From assembly GCF_026342405.1 (NCBI RefSeq), contig NZ_JAPEMU010000001.1, positions 806,001 through 870,000 on the forward strand: a stretch of DNA of 64,000 bases, in the 5' to 3' direction. Made by a program: the position numbers and the translations under genes. Position 1 is the first letter of the stretch. Each line of letters opens with the position of its first letter. The notes below the pieces were generated by a model. That model had not been told where the DNA came from. It saw only the letters and a program-made list of their open reading frames with translations, and ran no database searches. Below are positions 41,934 to 51,049 of the stretch, one piece after another. This DNA is from Kitasatospora sp. NBC_00240. Its GTDB lineage: Bacteria > Actinomycetota > Actinomycetes > Streptomycetales > Streptomycetaceae.

Positions 41934-41970
41934 GCCGGCGCGGCGCCAACGCCCTGACCGCCGCGCCGGC
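41934..41970 (+). terminator. intercistronic hairpin after binding protein copy 2
   Basis: An 11-bp perfect stem (GCCGGCGCGGC / GCCGCGCCGGC) with a 15-nt loop lies 11 bases after the stop; hairpins here commonly stabilise the abundant binding-protein mRNA. Confidence 0.5.
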
Positions 41971-42011
41971 CTCCACAGCAACCTCCCCCGTCCACCGCCC
42001 GTGAGAAGACG

Positions 42012-42596
42012 ATGACCGCCCTCGACCGTACGCTCGCCCCGCCGTCCGGCCTCGTCGCCGAGAGCGTCGCCAAGCACTCCGGTGCCGTCAAGGCACTCCA
42101 GGGTGCCACGCTCGGCTTTCCAGCCGGCCAGGTCACCGCCCTCATGAGAGAGAGCGTGCAGGCAAGTCCCCGCTGTTGCGGATCCTCACGGGCGACCACC
42201 GTCCGACCGAAGGACGAGTGCTGCTCGACGGGTCACCGCTCGCCCACATGCCGCCGACCTACGCGCGGCGGTCCGGCATCCGCGTCATCCCTCAGGGACA
42301 CGCGATCATCCCGCACGTCTCGCCGGCGGAGAACGTCCACGTCGCCGCGCTGCCCCGTGCGGCGGCATGTCGCTTCGACCGCACCGAACTCAACCGCCGG
42401 ATCACCACCGACCTGAGGTGCCTCGGCTTCAGCATCCTCAACGGCGCCGTCATCATCCACGGTCGGGTCAGGCCCACCATTGCCACCCTCGCCGCCTTCT
42501 GGCAGAACGTCACCCAAGGCACTCTCCTCGTCGCCGGCGTCGTCATCCGACAACGCCGCACCCGCGAACGCCCCGTCGGCCCCCCAAGCCCATGCC
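42012..42596 (+). pseudogene. chimeric AraG/AraH pseudogene (ATPase and permease fused by deletions)
   Basis: The start (MTALDRTLAPP) matches an AraG-like ATPase, but Walker A has lost a base near 42155, shifting the frame; the following frame reads AGKSPLLRILTGDH. The ATPase continues to TTDLRCLGF (about residue 145). It jumps to an internal permease piece (ILNGAVIIHGRVRPTIATL) and again to the permease C-terminus (AFWQNVTQGTLLVAGVVIRQ). Two large in-frame deletions plus one frameshift have collapsed about 2.6 kb to 0.6 kb. The divergence shows it is an older copy than binding protein 2. Confidence 0.85.
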
Positions 42597-43000
42597 GGTT
42601 ACTTTGGTCTGCTTGTCGCGTCGCTGTGGTGTGGCGAGGGTGGAGCGTTGAGTCGCCTGCGGGTGAGCGGTTGTCGGACCGGATCGCGATCGGGGTGCTG
42701 ACCCGGGCCTTCCCGCCGGGTCTGGTCGATGAGGTGATCGCCGAGGCCGGGCGGGCCGAGCAGCGTAGTCGGCTGCTGCCGGCGCGGGGCGTCGTGCACT
42801 TCGTGCTCGCGACGTGCCTGTTCTTCGACCAGGAGTACGAGGAGGTCGCGCGGCTGCTGGGTGAGGGGGTCGGGGACAGGCGGCGGGCGTGGCAGGTGCC
42901 GACAACCGCCGCGATCGGCCGGGCCCTCCGCCGGCTGCGCCCGGACCCGTTGCGGCTGCTCTTCCAACGGGGTGTGCCGCGTGTGAGATGCCCGACCTGA
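42597..43000 (+). pseudogene. IS4-type transposase N-terminal fragment
   Basis: The reading DRIAIGVLTRAFPPGLVDEV, then RSRLLPARGVVHFVLATCLF, YEEVARLLGEGVG and PTTAAIGRALRRLRPDPLRLL matches the N-terminal domain of IS4-family transposases. No DDE core follows; the frame ends at 43000. It directly abuts the end of the chimeric pseudogene, so this IS may have caused the truncation. Confidence 0.7.
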
Positions 43001-43146
43001 AGTCACCGCCTTGCGCCCCAGCCCACTCCACCCCCGCCCTCGTCCGGCGGCCGAGGGCCACCTGCGGCGCGGCCGCCGTGCGAGGACGAACCCCCCGCCG
43101 AGCCGCGACCTGCGCACCACGTCGGCACTCCCACCAGAAGGACGTC

Positions 43147-44181
43147 ATGACCTCACCCGCCCTCGGGCACTCCCTACGCACTGCCGGCCTGATCACCCTC
43201 GCCCTGGCCGTCACCGGCTGCGCTCTGGTCTCTTCCCCGCATGATGCCGCCGGTCCCACCGGCAGGCTCTCTCTGACCTACCTCCAGAAGCAGGCAGATC
43301 AGCCGTATTTCATGGACGAGGCCGCCGGAGCGAGAGCGAAGGCCGCCGAACTCGGCGTCGACCTCGACGTGATCAACCTGGGCAACCGCGGCGACACCAC
43401 TCGCAGTGAGCTGCAAAAAGCAATCGAGCGGAAGACCAACGGGTTGATCGCCGTGCTTCCCGATCCGGCGGAGGGGCCGGACTTCGCCCGGACCGCCAAG
43501 GAAGCCGGGATCCCCCTGCTCACCTCGGACGACCAGATCTGCACCAACTATCCCGATCCCGGCGCCTGCTTCCCCAACGACCTCGTGCCGCGTGTCGGGT
43601 TCAGCGGCACCGGCATGGGCAAGGAGGTCGGCACAAGGGCCGCAGCGGAGTTCGCCCGCACCGGCTGGAACTCCGCCGACACCCGCATCCTGTCGGTGTA
43701 CGGCCACGACATTCCGGTCTGCGGGGAGCGCGTCCACGGGGCGCTGGACGCCTTCCATGGGAAGGTCCCCGGCAGCACCAAGGACCTGGAAATCTGGACC
43801 GACAACACCGCCGCCAACGCCCGCCTGAAGGTCGCCCTGGCCGTCACCGCCAACGCCGGCGTCAAACACTGGGTCGTCTGGGGCTGCAACGACGAGAACG
43901 TCCAGGGCGCCGCGCAAGCCCTGAGAGACGCCGGCTTCGGCCCCGACAACGTCATCGGCATCGGCATCGGCGCCGGCCTTGCCTGCCGGGAATGGCTGAC
44001 CGGCAAGCCCAGCGCGATGCGAGCCGCGCTCTACATCAAGGGCAAGGACGTCGGAGCTCTCGCCGTGGAGAAGCTGGTCACCCACATACGCCGCAAGCAA
44101 GCCCTCCCGGCAGAGACCCTGGCGCCCACCACCATGGTCGATCCCACCAACTGGCAGGCCTCAGGCCTCAGCTGCACCTGA
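43147..44181 (+). CDS. AraF-like sugar-binding lipoprotein (divergent copy 3)
   Basis: A 344-residue lipoprotein with lipobox VTGC. It shares the family blocks (SLTYLQKQADQPYFMDEA, LLTSDDQIC, VKHWVVWGCNDENVQG, TTMVDPTNWQASGLSC) but differs at many positions from copies 1, 2 and 4. AGAAGGAC precedes the ATG. No transporter genes follow, so it is an orphan receptor that may feed one of the intact AraGH pairs. Confidence 0.85.
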   Translation: MTSPALGHSLRTAGLITLALAVTGCALVSSPHDAAGPTGRLSLTYLQKQADQPYFMDEAAGARAKAAELGVDLDVINLGNRGDTTRSELQKAIERKTNGLIAVLPDPAEGPDFARTAKEAGIPLLTSDDQICTNYPDPGACFPNDLVPRVGFSGTGMGKEVGTRAAAEFARTGWNSADTRILSVYGHDIPVCGERVHGALDAFHGKVPGSTKDLEIWTDNTAANARLKVALAVTANAGVKHWVVWGCNDENVQGAAQALRDAGFGPDNVIGIGIGAGLACREWLTGKPSAMRAALYIKGKDVGALAVEKLVTHIRRKQALPAETLAPTTMVDPTNWQASGLSCT

Positions 44182-44265
44182 GTCGCGGCTTCGACGAACG
44201 ACACCGACGGGTGTCGGGGCGCTTCCGCAACCGGCTCCGCCCCGACACCCCGACCAGCGCGGAGC

Positions 44266-44465
44266 GTGTAGCGGTAGGCGGCGTAGTCGGCGCACCACTT
44301 CTGCTGGTCGGTCGGGCCGGTCCGCCAGGCGAGGGTGGTGAACAGGTCGAAGGCGGCCGGGTTGCCGCCTGTGCCCTGGGGCAGGTGGGCGATGCCCCCG
44401 AGGGCCCTGCCCGGCTTGGTGCGCCACTGCATGAAGCAGGCGGTACGGACGGCGGTGCCGGCGCC
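44266..44465 (-). pseudogene. fragment resembling a GH89 (alpha-N-acetylglucosaminidase) C-terminal region
   Basis: The minus-strand reading LPQGTGGNPAAFDLFTTLAW continues RTGPTDQQKWCADYAAYRY. This matches the pattern of GH89 enzymes (NP..YDL...WR..P.D...W...YA..RYG). No start or catalytic domain is present and the match stops at about 44270. It is likely the remains of a deleted glycan-degrading gene; the family call is tentative. Confidence 0.4.
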
Positions 44466-44837
44466 GATCGTGGTGTGGCCTCCAGGTCGCGGCGGGGGAC
44501 GCGGTGGGCGCCGCGCGGGACGAATCCGGCACGGGCCCGCCGGGGTGCCGATCGGTGCGGTCGCTCAGGCCTGCGTGGCGCCCCGGGCTCGGGCGATCAG
44601 GGCCTACCGGACCTCCATCGGCCTCTTCGACGCCGAACAGCTCGCCCACCTCGGTGAGTACATCACCGGGCGCCACTGAACTGGCCCGGGCTCATCGGGA
44701 ACTTCGTCAAGAACCCGGGCGCCAGGGGGGCTCGTCGGCCGCGGCGGCAGTCAGAGCCCGGCGAACCCCTGTCCGTGCTGATGACGTGGCGCGCGATCGC
44801 CGGGGCCCGGTGGTCGAACGGGCTGCCCGGTGCGCGC
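44466..44837. other. gap without recognised genes
   Basis: Frames here (for example plus strand to 44679, ending YRTSIGLFDAEQLAHLGEYI) are short and lack starts or motifs. Probably decayed sequence between the GH89-like fragment and the zapE-like gene. Confidence 0.35.
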
Positions 44838-45914
44838 TCAGCGGGCAGCGCCCGGGGCCGGCTGTCGCAGGAGGGCGAGGCGGCTGGCGGTGCGATCGAG
44901 GTCGCGCATGAGGGTGGAGTCGGCGGGGAGGCCGGCGAGCGGGTCGGCGCCGATCAGGGTCAGGGGCACGTCGCGGTCGCAGCAGACGTCGACCAGGTTG
45001 GCGAAGCGTCGACGGGCGTCGGGGGAGGCCTCGGTGAGCGGTGGGACGCCGTCGAGGAGGATGGCCGGGAAGCGGTCGACGAGTGCGAGGTAGTCCGCGA
45101 CGGCGGTGAGACCTTCGCAGAGCTCCTCGAAACCGAACCAGACCAGGTCGGTGCGGGCCGCCCGGGCCGACAGCTCACGATGGTGGGCGGGTACCCGGCC
45201 CGCTTCCTCGGGCTGCAGCGGAGTGAGGCCGGCCGCGTCCACGTCGCCGGGGCTCAGACGGGCGCCGAGGGCGAACCCGTGAGCACCGTCCGGCCGGGGC
45301 TGCCGCCGGAGGTCGACCGGCCCCGAGACGTCGAGCACGTCCATCCGCTCCTCGATCAGCCTGATCGTCGGCTCGAAGAGGTGGTGGTAGAGCGGGTCGG
45401 GCATCGGCCCGGCGGGCGGGTAGTTGGAGGTGGTGACGAGCGTGATCCGCCGGTCCAGCAGGGAGCGGAAGAGCCGGGCGACCAGCATCGCGTCACCGGC
45501 GTCATGGGCGTGGAACTCATCGAAGACCAGAATCCGGCAGTCGCCGAGCAGCTCGTCCACGGCCCGGTCCACCGCCGAGCCGTCCGCATTCCGGCCCTCG
45601 GCGTGGTGGGCGACGCCCTCGTGCAGTCGGCGGAAGAAGCTGTGGAAGTGCAGCCGCCGCTTGCGCGGCGTCGGCAGACCTTCGAGAAAGGTGTTCACCA
45701 GCCAGCTCTTGCCACGGCCGACCGGGCCCCAGAGGTAGAGATGGCGCGGCGGGCGGCGCAACCGTCAGGCCGGGTGGGCCAGCTCGCCGGCCAGCCGGCT
45801 GAGCAGCTCGACCGGCCGTTCCTGAGTGGGGACGAGCGCGAATCCGCGCTCCCGGGCGGTCTGGTGGAAGTGGCCGCGCATCGCCTCGTACTGCCTCTGC
45901 GCCCTGTCCGTCAC
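44838..45914 (-). pseudogene. zapE: ZapE/AFG1-like ATPase gene split by an in-frame TGA
   Basis: The reverse strand from GTG 45914 encodes a ZapE-like N-terminus (MRGHFHQTARERGFALV), a TGA at 45765-45767 (codon 50), then in the same frame the AFG1 ATPase. This has Walker A (LYLWGPVGRGKSWL), RRLHFHSFFRRLHE, Walker B (ILVFDEFHAHD), sensor LVTTSNYPP and YHHLFEPTIRLIEERM. The full length would be 358 residues. One substitution (for example CGA or TGG to TGA) explains the break. An internal TTG at 45761 could start a protein that begins just before Walker A. ZapE is linked to cell division in proteobacteria. Confidence 0.75.
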
Positions 45915-46053
45915 GGGTCTCGACCCTGGCAGGGCGTCAGAAGCACTAATATCGCGGAGAGTTGTCCGGATCCTGGTGCCTCTGCGGGTCACCCGCGGCG
46001 GCCCAGGCCTCGGAGGGCACTCCCGGCCGCCCGCGACCAGCGGGCTGACCCCC

Positions 46054-47238
46054 TCACCTCGCGGTCGGATGCGGGGGTTCGGACACCCGCCGGGACGAGA
46101 GCACCCAGCCGGCGAAGGCCTCGACGCCGTCCACCACCGCCTCGAAGCGCAGCGAGTGAAAGAGATCGAAGGCGTGCTGGGCGCCCGGGAGTTCGGCGTA
46201 GACCACGGTGGCGACGGAGCCGCCACGCAGGTCGGCGGCGAAGTACCGGGCGATGTCGACGGGCACGACGGTGTCCCGGTCGCCGTGCACCAGGAGAAAG
46301 GGCGGCGCGTCCGCGGTGATGTGTGCCGAGGGTGAGGACTCGGGTCCTTGGCCGTAGTAGGGGCCGTAGTAGCCGTTCAGTCCGATCACGGCGGTGACCG
46401 AGGTGTCGGCGGCCTCGAAGCCGGGTTGGAGGGCCGGGTCGCCGGGCGTGAGGGCGGCCAGCGCCGCGAGGTGCCCGCCGGCCGAGCTGCCTGCCATGAG
46501 CAGTGCCGCGGGATCGGCTCCGTACGCGTCACCGTGCTCGCGGACCCACGCGATCACCCGCTTGGCGTCGATCAGGTGCTCGGGATGCCGGACCTCCGGC
46601 AGGAGGCGGTAGTTGGCGCTGACGCAGACCCAGCCCCGGCTCGCCAGGCGGTGCAGCAGCGGCAGGGACTGGCTGTTCTTGCGGCCGCCGCGATAGCTGC
46701 CGCCGTGCAGATGGATCAGGACGGGGGCGCCGGCAGGCCGCGAGCGGTGGTGGTAGACGTCGAGCCGTTGCCGCCGGCCGCCGGCGCCGTACTGCAGGTT
46801 CGCCACCCGCACCACGTCGTACGGGCGGCCGGCGAAAGGCCGGAGCAGGATGCGGGCGAGCGGCCGGCGGTGGCGCAATCCGGCAGCCCTGTCCTGGGCG
46901 ATGGCCTCCCGCCAGCCCGTACCCAGGCCCTCGGCCAGGGCACGGTCGACCGCTGCCCGACCGCGCAACCCGCGCCGGACGACGACCGCGAGCCATGCTG
47001 CGGTGACCGCCGCCAGGGCGACGACCGCCCGGCCGGCGAGCGTGTCGATGTCTCCCTGGGCGATGGCCACGGCTGTCCAGAGCAGGAGCCAGGCCAGGGC
47101 GACGAACGGCAGCTCGCCGATGACCAGACCGAGGCGGAAGCTCAGGTCGGCGAGCAGCCGCGGCCGGCGCACCGGCGCGAGCGCGAACAACGTGCCCGTG
47201 GCGATGAACACCACGGTCCACAGGTAACCGACAGGCAC
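46054..47238 (-). CDS. membrane-anchored alpha/beta hydrolase (HSL-type esterase)
   Basis: A 394-residue protein with two or three N-terminal hydrophobic segments (YLWTVVFIATGTLFALAPV, LVIGELPFVALAWLLLW, AGRAVVALAAVTAAWLAVV). A hormone-sensitive-lipase-like hydrolase follows: oxyanion HLHGGSYRGG, nucleophile elbow AGSSAGGH, Asp in LLVHGDRDTVV, His in GAQHAFDLF. GTG at 47238 has GGAGG 9 bases upstream. It is divergent from a TetR gene with a palindromic operator between, so it is the probable TetR target. Substrate unknown. Confidence 0.85.
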   Translation of the reverse strand: MPVGYLWTVVFIATGTLFALAPVRRPRLLADLSFRLGLVIGELPFVALAWLLLWTAVAIAQGDIDTLAGRAVVALAAVTAAWLAVVVRRGLRGRAAVDRALAEGLGTGWREAIAQDRAAGLRHRRPLARILLRPFAGRPYDVVRVANLQYGAGGRRQRLDVYHHRSRPAGAPVLIHLHGGSYRGGRKNSQSLPLLHRLASRGWVCVSANYRLLPEVRHPEHLIDAKRVIAWVREHGDAYGADPAALLMAGSSAGGHLAALAALTPGDPALQPGFEAADTSVTAVIGLNGYYGPYYGQGPESSPSAHITADAPPFLLVHGDRDTVVPVDIARYFAADLRGGSVATVVYAELPGAQHAFDLFHSLRFEAVVDGVEAFAGWVLSSRRVSEPPHPTAR

Positions 47239-47275
47239 GAGACCATCCTCCGAATCGCAGCTCGGCCACGGCGTC

Positions 47276-47322
47276 ACCCCATCCGTGGTACCCCATCCGT
47301 GGTACCACGGATGGGGTAGAAT
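47276..47322. promoter_or_regulatory. TetR operator: perfect 26-bp palindrome plus an extra half-site
   Basis: 47291-47316 is a perfect palindrome with 13-base arm CCCCATCCGTGGT. The same arm is repeated once more immediately upstream (47277-47290). TAGAAT at 47317-47322 abuts the palindrome as a -10, only 7 bases before the TetR GTG. Repressor binding would block both divergent promoters. Confidence 0.75.
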
Positions 47323-47329
47323 TGCCAAG

Positions 47330-47926
47330 GTGAACAGGAACCGGCGCGACAGCTTGCGCGATGCGGCCATCGAGGTGCTGGCAGAGGCGGGTGGGCGCGG
47401 CCTCACCCACCGGGCCGTCGACGCAACCGCCGAGGTCCCCGCGGGCACCACCAAGAACTACTTCCCCACCCGGGACGCCCTGCTCGCAGCCGTCGCCGAT
47501 CGGTGCGTCGAGCTGTACCGCGACGTGCCTCGGCCGGCACCCGCCGACCGCGCGGGTCTGGCCGCCATGCTGCGCGCACTTCTGGAGAACGTCGCCGGCC
47601 CGGGCCGCGCCCGCATGCTCGCCTACCTTGAGCTGCGCGCGGAAGCCACCCGCCGCCCCCACCTGGCAGCTCTCCTCGACACTGTGGCCATCGCCGACTT
47701 CACCGCCTTCGAGGACGCCCAGAGCGCCGCGGGCCTGCCGGTGACCCCACCGCGCGCCGCCGCCGTCACGCTCGCCCTGCACGCCGCCGTCCCCCACCTT
47801 CTGACCGGCGGCCAGGGGGTCCTCGCAGCCGCCGGCCTGGACGACCTCGACCGTTTCGCGCACGGGCTGCTGGACACCGTCTACGGCCCGGCCCATGACT
47901 CCGCCGCGCAGAGCCGCCGTCACTGA
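47330..47926 (+). CDS. TetR-family repressor (probably leaderless mRNA)
   Basis: A 198-residue regulator: N-terminal HTH (DSLRDAAIEVLAEAGGRGLTHR, then TTKNYFPTRDALLAAV; about residues 5-55) and a helical ligand domain. GTG at 47330 lies 7 bases past a TAGAAT -10 with no Shine-Dalgarno, so transcription probably starts at the initiation codon. It most likely controls itself and the divergent hydrolase through the palindrome between them. Confidence 0.85.
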   Translation: MNRNRRDSLRDAAIEVLAEAGGRGLTHRAVDATAEVPAGTTKNYFPTRDALLAAVADRCVELYRDVPRPAPADRAGLAAMLRALLENVAGPGRARMLAYLELRAEATRRPHLAALLDTVAIADFTAFEDAQSAAGLPVTPPRAAAVTLALHAAVPHLLTGGQGVLAAAGLDDLDRFAHGLLDTVYGPAHDSAAQSRRH

Positions 47927-48008
47927 GGCTCAAGGGTGGGCCGGCCCGCTCCCGACGCGGCCGGGGGAGCTCACTGCAGGGCGGCCCACGCGGGTGTGAG
48001 CCTCCCCG

Positions 48009-48480
48009 GTGACAGGGGTCGACGACTTCGCTCCGCGCCGTCGGCGCCGCTACACGACCATCATCAACGCCGAAACCCGCCGACGGGTCGAAGTGCTCCC
48101 GGGCCGTGAGGCCTCCACCCTTACGGCCTGGCTGCGTGCTCATCCCGGGGTCGGGATTCCGCCGGGACGGCTCTGCCACCTGTGCCGAGGAGATTCGGCA
48201 GGCTCTGCCCGATGCGGTGCAGGTCGACGACCGATGGCACCTGTGGCGGAATCTGCGTGACAAGTCCCGGCCGAATTGCGTGCCCACGTGCCCTGCTGTG
48301 CCGCCGTCGACCGCACCGCCCCGGCGGCGTCCACGAGCAGACCACCCGCGAACGCCGGATCAAGGTCCACGGCCTCCTCGGTCAGGGCGTCGGCCTGCTG
48401 GAATGCTCCCGCCGCCTGGACCTGACCCTGAACACCGTCAAGCACCTGGGGACGAGTGCCGCCGGCGGCTACCTCCGACG
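48009..48480 (+). pseudogene. degraded ISL3-family transposase
   Basis: Pieces of an ISL3 transposase appear in order in different frames: GVDDFAPRRRRRYTTIINA, then EIRQALPDAVQVDDRWHLW in a second frame, then VHEQTTRERRIKVHGLLGQ and VGLLECSRRLDLTLNTVKH in a third. It lacks the N-terminal zinc finger and the C-terminal Glu region. It is distinct in sequence from the intact ISL3 at 14.9 kb. Confidence 0.75.
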
Positions 48481-48625
48481 CCGCAAGTGCCCTCGCCCGC
48501 AACGCCGTTGCAGGCGAGGTGGCGCGTCTGCTGCAGCTCCTGGCGGAGGTCTGACGGATGGCTGCCGGGCCCGACCGCCGGGCCGGCCGCGCCGGCGGGA
48601 ACTGCGCCGACGCGGCCGGGAACGG

Positions 48626-49456
48626 TCAGAACCGGGTGTCGTAGCGGTAGTACCGCAGGTGGTTGAACATATCTGCCGGGGTGGTGTCGTTCCACGGCTT
48701 CATCACGTCGCCGAACGCGACCACGTTGGGGGTCGCAGTGGCCGGCAGGTAGCCGTGGTCGGCGTGTCGGAGCGACCACTCGGCCCATATCTTGTCGATG
48801 AAGCAGTGGTGCAGCCAGAAGGCCGGGTCGTTGGGCGACATGCCGGTACCCATCGACCCTCCCACCCAGACGTGCACCCGGTTGTGCAGGTTGACCCCGT
48901 GCCAACCCTCGATCTGGTTGCGGAAGCCGCTGGTCGAGCTGCTGTTCCAGGGCGCGGCGTCGTACGGCTGGACCGCGAGTACGGACTCCACCTCGGCCCG
49001 GGTCGGCAGCTCGCCGACGTCCTTGCCGAGCGATCGCTGCAGGAAGTTGCGGCTGTCGGGGCTGACCGTGAGCGGCCAGTTCCCGCCGCTGTAGGCGAAC
49101 GGGCCGGTGGTGACCTGGCCGTCGCTGGCCCGGCCGTCGCCGCCGAGGAGATCGGAGCCCCAGAGGCTGGCGTCGACGGTCCGGTCGACGGTCCAGTCCC
49201 AATACGGCAGAGTCACGTTGGGGTTGATCAACTGCAGGTCCCGTTCGAACCGCAGCAGGAAGCTGCGGTGCCAGGGCAGGAAGGACGGCGCGCGGTGGGC
49301 GGTCCGCTCGCCGTTGTCGTTGTCGTTCATGATGAAGGTGTTGTGGGTGGTGACATACGGGTCGAAGCGGCCGCGGCGCTTGAGTTCGAGGAGGGCGGCG
49401 ACGAAGGCGCTCTTCTCCTGGGGAGTGAGGGAGGCCTGGTTCTTGCGGACTGCCAT
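48626..49456 (-). CDS. melC2: tyrosinase
   Basis: A 276-residue type 3 copper oxidase of the Streptomyces MelC2 type. CuA ligands His38, His54 and His63 (VTTHNTF, TAHRAPSFLPWHRSF) and CuB ligands His191, His195 and His217 (NLHNRVH, FWLHHCFID) are all present, as is DWTVDRTVDASLWG. It has no signal peptide of its own and is exported with MelC1, its copper chaperone, encoded just upstream. It oxidises tyrosine and dihydroxyphenylalanine toward melanin. It appears intact. Confidence 0.95.
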   Translation of the reverse strand: MAVRKNQASLTPQEKSAFVAALLELKRRGRFDPYVTTHNTFIMNDNDNGERTAHRAPSFLPWHRSFLLRFERDLQLINPNVTLPYWDWTVDRTVDASLWGSDLLGGDGRASDGQVTTGPFAYSGGNWPLTVSPDSRNFLQRSLGKDVGELPTRAEVESVLAVQPYDAAPWNSSSTSGFRNQIEGWHGVNLHNRVHVWVGGSMGTGMSPNDPAFWLHHCFIDKIWAEWSLRHADHGYLPATATPNVVAFGDVMKPWNDTTPADMFNHLRYYRYDTRF

Positions 49457-49536
49457 GCGCGGGTGCTCCTGGTCGATGCTGAGGGCGGGCAGGGTGCGGG
49501 AGGGGGCTCAGGTGAGCGGCTACGGAAGCCGCGGGC

Positions 49537-49926
49537 TCAGCTGGGCGGGAGCAGCGTCGCGCCCTGGAGTTTGGTGGCGGCGGCGCGGGCGAGGGCGCGC
49601 GGTGTGCGGTGCGTCCGGTAGTGGTCGATGACGCTGACCCAGGTGCCATCGGCATTCTGCATCGCGTGCAACTCCTGACCGTCGATCAGGACTGCGTGAC
49701 TGCTGTGGTGTTGGTGTCCATTGGCGGGCCGGCTCTGGATCCGGCGGCCGAGATAGGTCTCGTCGAAGTCGGTCTCAGGATCGCTGCCTGCGGTGACGGC
49801 CGCGCCGGCCGGTGCGGCGGCTGGGCCGGTAAGGCCGATCGCGGTGAAGGCGGCGGCGGCGGTCAAGGCGATACCCGCACTCTGCAGCATCCGGCGTCGG
49901 GTAAGTTCGGTGCTGTTTTCGGGCAT
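49537..49926 (-). CDS. melC1: tyrosinase copper chaperone with Tat signal
   Basis: A 129-residue MelC1: twin-arginine signal (LTRRRMLQSAGIALTAAAA) followed by the conserved mature part (FDETYLGRRIQ, HHSSHAVLIDGQELHAMQN, TWVSVIDHY). It binds MelC2, delivers copper and carries it through the Tat pathway. ATG at 49926 has AGGGGAAC upstream. The gap to melC2 is 80 bases. Confidence 0.93.
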   Translation of the reverse strand: MPENSTELTRRRMLQSAGIALTAAAAFTAIGLTGPAAAPAGAAVTAGSDPETDFDETYLGRRIQSRPANGHQHHSSHAVLIDGQELHAMQNADGTWVSVIDHYRTHRTPRALARAAATKLQGATLLPPS

Positions 49927-50855
49927 GAGAGTTCCCCTGGGGTGGGCGACGGTCTTGGTGGCGGGCGCCGGCCATGGAGGCAAGGGCGAAGGCGCAAATT
50001 TCTGACGATGGATCAGTTGACTACTGACCGACACCGGTTGGGCGCTCGTGATCACGGCGGCGCGGCACTCATGCTCGCAAGCCGTCCATCGCTCCGCAAT
50101 GGCGAACCGGCGATGGCACGTCGATGAGCCAGAATCCGGATGCCTCTTGGGAGTCACGGCATCCTGATCCAGTTGCAATTGTCCGGCCTGGGCCCCCCAG
50201 TCGCGAGCGATCCTCAGTCGACGCGGCCTCCGGGGGCGGAATTCTTGCCGTGACCACAGGCGATTGTGTCAGTCCTCACATCTCCCGAGTGGCTTGAAGT
50301 CGACCCCCCGTAAATGCCCCGGGGGTTGGCGACTTGACTGAATGCCCTCATGTTCTCTTCAAACAGCACCCCACGTGCGCATGTTCAACAAGTCATATGT
50401 ACATTGTTGTTGACTAATGGTCAGTTATGAGCAGAATATGACAGTGCGGCTCTTGGCTTGGCCGGCGCTCGATCCTCTCGTCACCCCCCGGACCGGCTCA
50501 TGGGGAAATCAGGCTGCCCTTTACCACCCTCAGGCACAGCGGGGCAACCTCACATACCGATCAGGCCGATCTGAACAGCCGTTGTGGCCTGCTCCTCCCC
50601 CTGCCGGCTACGGCGCGGCCCCGGGGTGCGCACCGTGGCCGTCCCCGGGCCGCCCCACAGTCCTCGGCGACGCGGGGTGTGGTGTCTGCGGACAACACTG
50701 TCCACACCCCTGCCTGGACGGTGACGAGCCCACTCGCCGCCGCTGGGTCCTGGCCCGCCGCAGCATCAGCCGCCGCCACGAGCTCGCCCACCACCTCGAC
50801 GGGCGTTCAGTATTCCTGCATGATTGACACGAGATCACTGACGCGTCCGATGACA
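49927..50855. other. about 0.9 kb without recognised genes, melC upstream region
   Basis: No reading frame here has convincing start signals or motifs. AT-rich sequence around 50390-50450 contains TTGACT followed 17 bases later by AGAATATG, a possible plus-strand promoter with no gene assigned downstream. The melC promoter should lie in the part next to 49927, but I cannot place it. Confidence 0.4.
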
Positions 50856-50893
50856 CCGCCGGTGGCGTCCTGTCAGGTGGACGCCACCGGCGG
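50856..50893. terminator. 15-bp perfect hairpin
   Basis: CCGCCGGTGGCGTCC pairs with 50879-50893 around an 8-nt loop. A second hairpin of 13 bp follows at 50948-50982. Both lie just past the 3' end of the IS110 transposase gene; terminator or IS-end structures are both possible. Confidence 0.5.
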
Positions 50894-50947
50894 CGTTGGC
50901 GAGGCGGCCGACCCTCAGCGGCCGCTCGCCGTTCCGCTGGACGGTGC

Positions 50948-50982
50948 CCTGTCCGCCCTGACCCCATGACAGGGCGGACAGG
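50948..50982. repeat. 13-bp inverted repeat downstream of the IS110 transposase
   Basis: CCTGTCCGCCCTG pairs with 50970-50982 across a 9-nt loop. Confidence 0.5.
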
Positions 50983-51049
50983 TACCAGCGGAGACTGTGG
51001 TGTGGTGCCGTGTTCCGCTCGCTGTCAGACACCCCATGCCGTCCCGGTG

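Noticed and set aside
44335..44679. Plus-strand 114-codon frame opposite the GH89-like fragment
   Set aside because: Its first half is antisense to the fragment and no start signals exist; the last 30 residues look protein-like but are too short to support a gene.
50417..50827. 136-codon plus-strand frame upstream of the IS110 element
   Set aside because: No ribosome-binding site, no domain, low-complexity translation; treated as noncoding.
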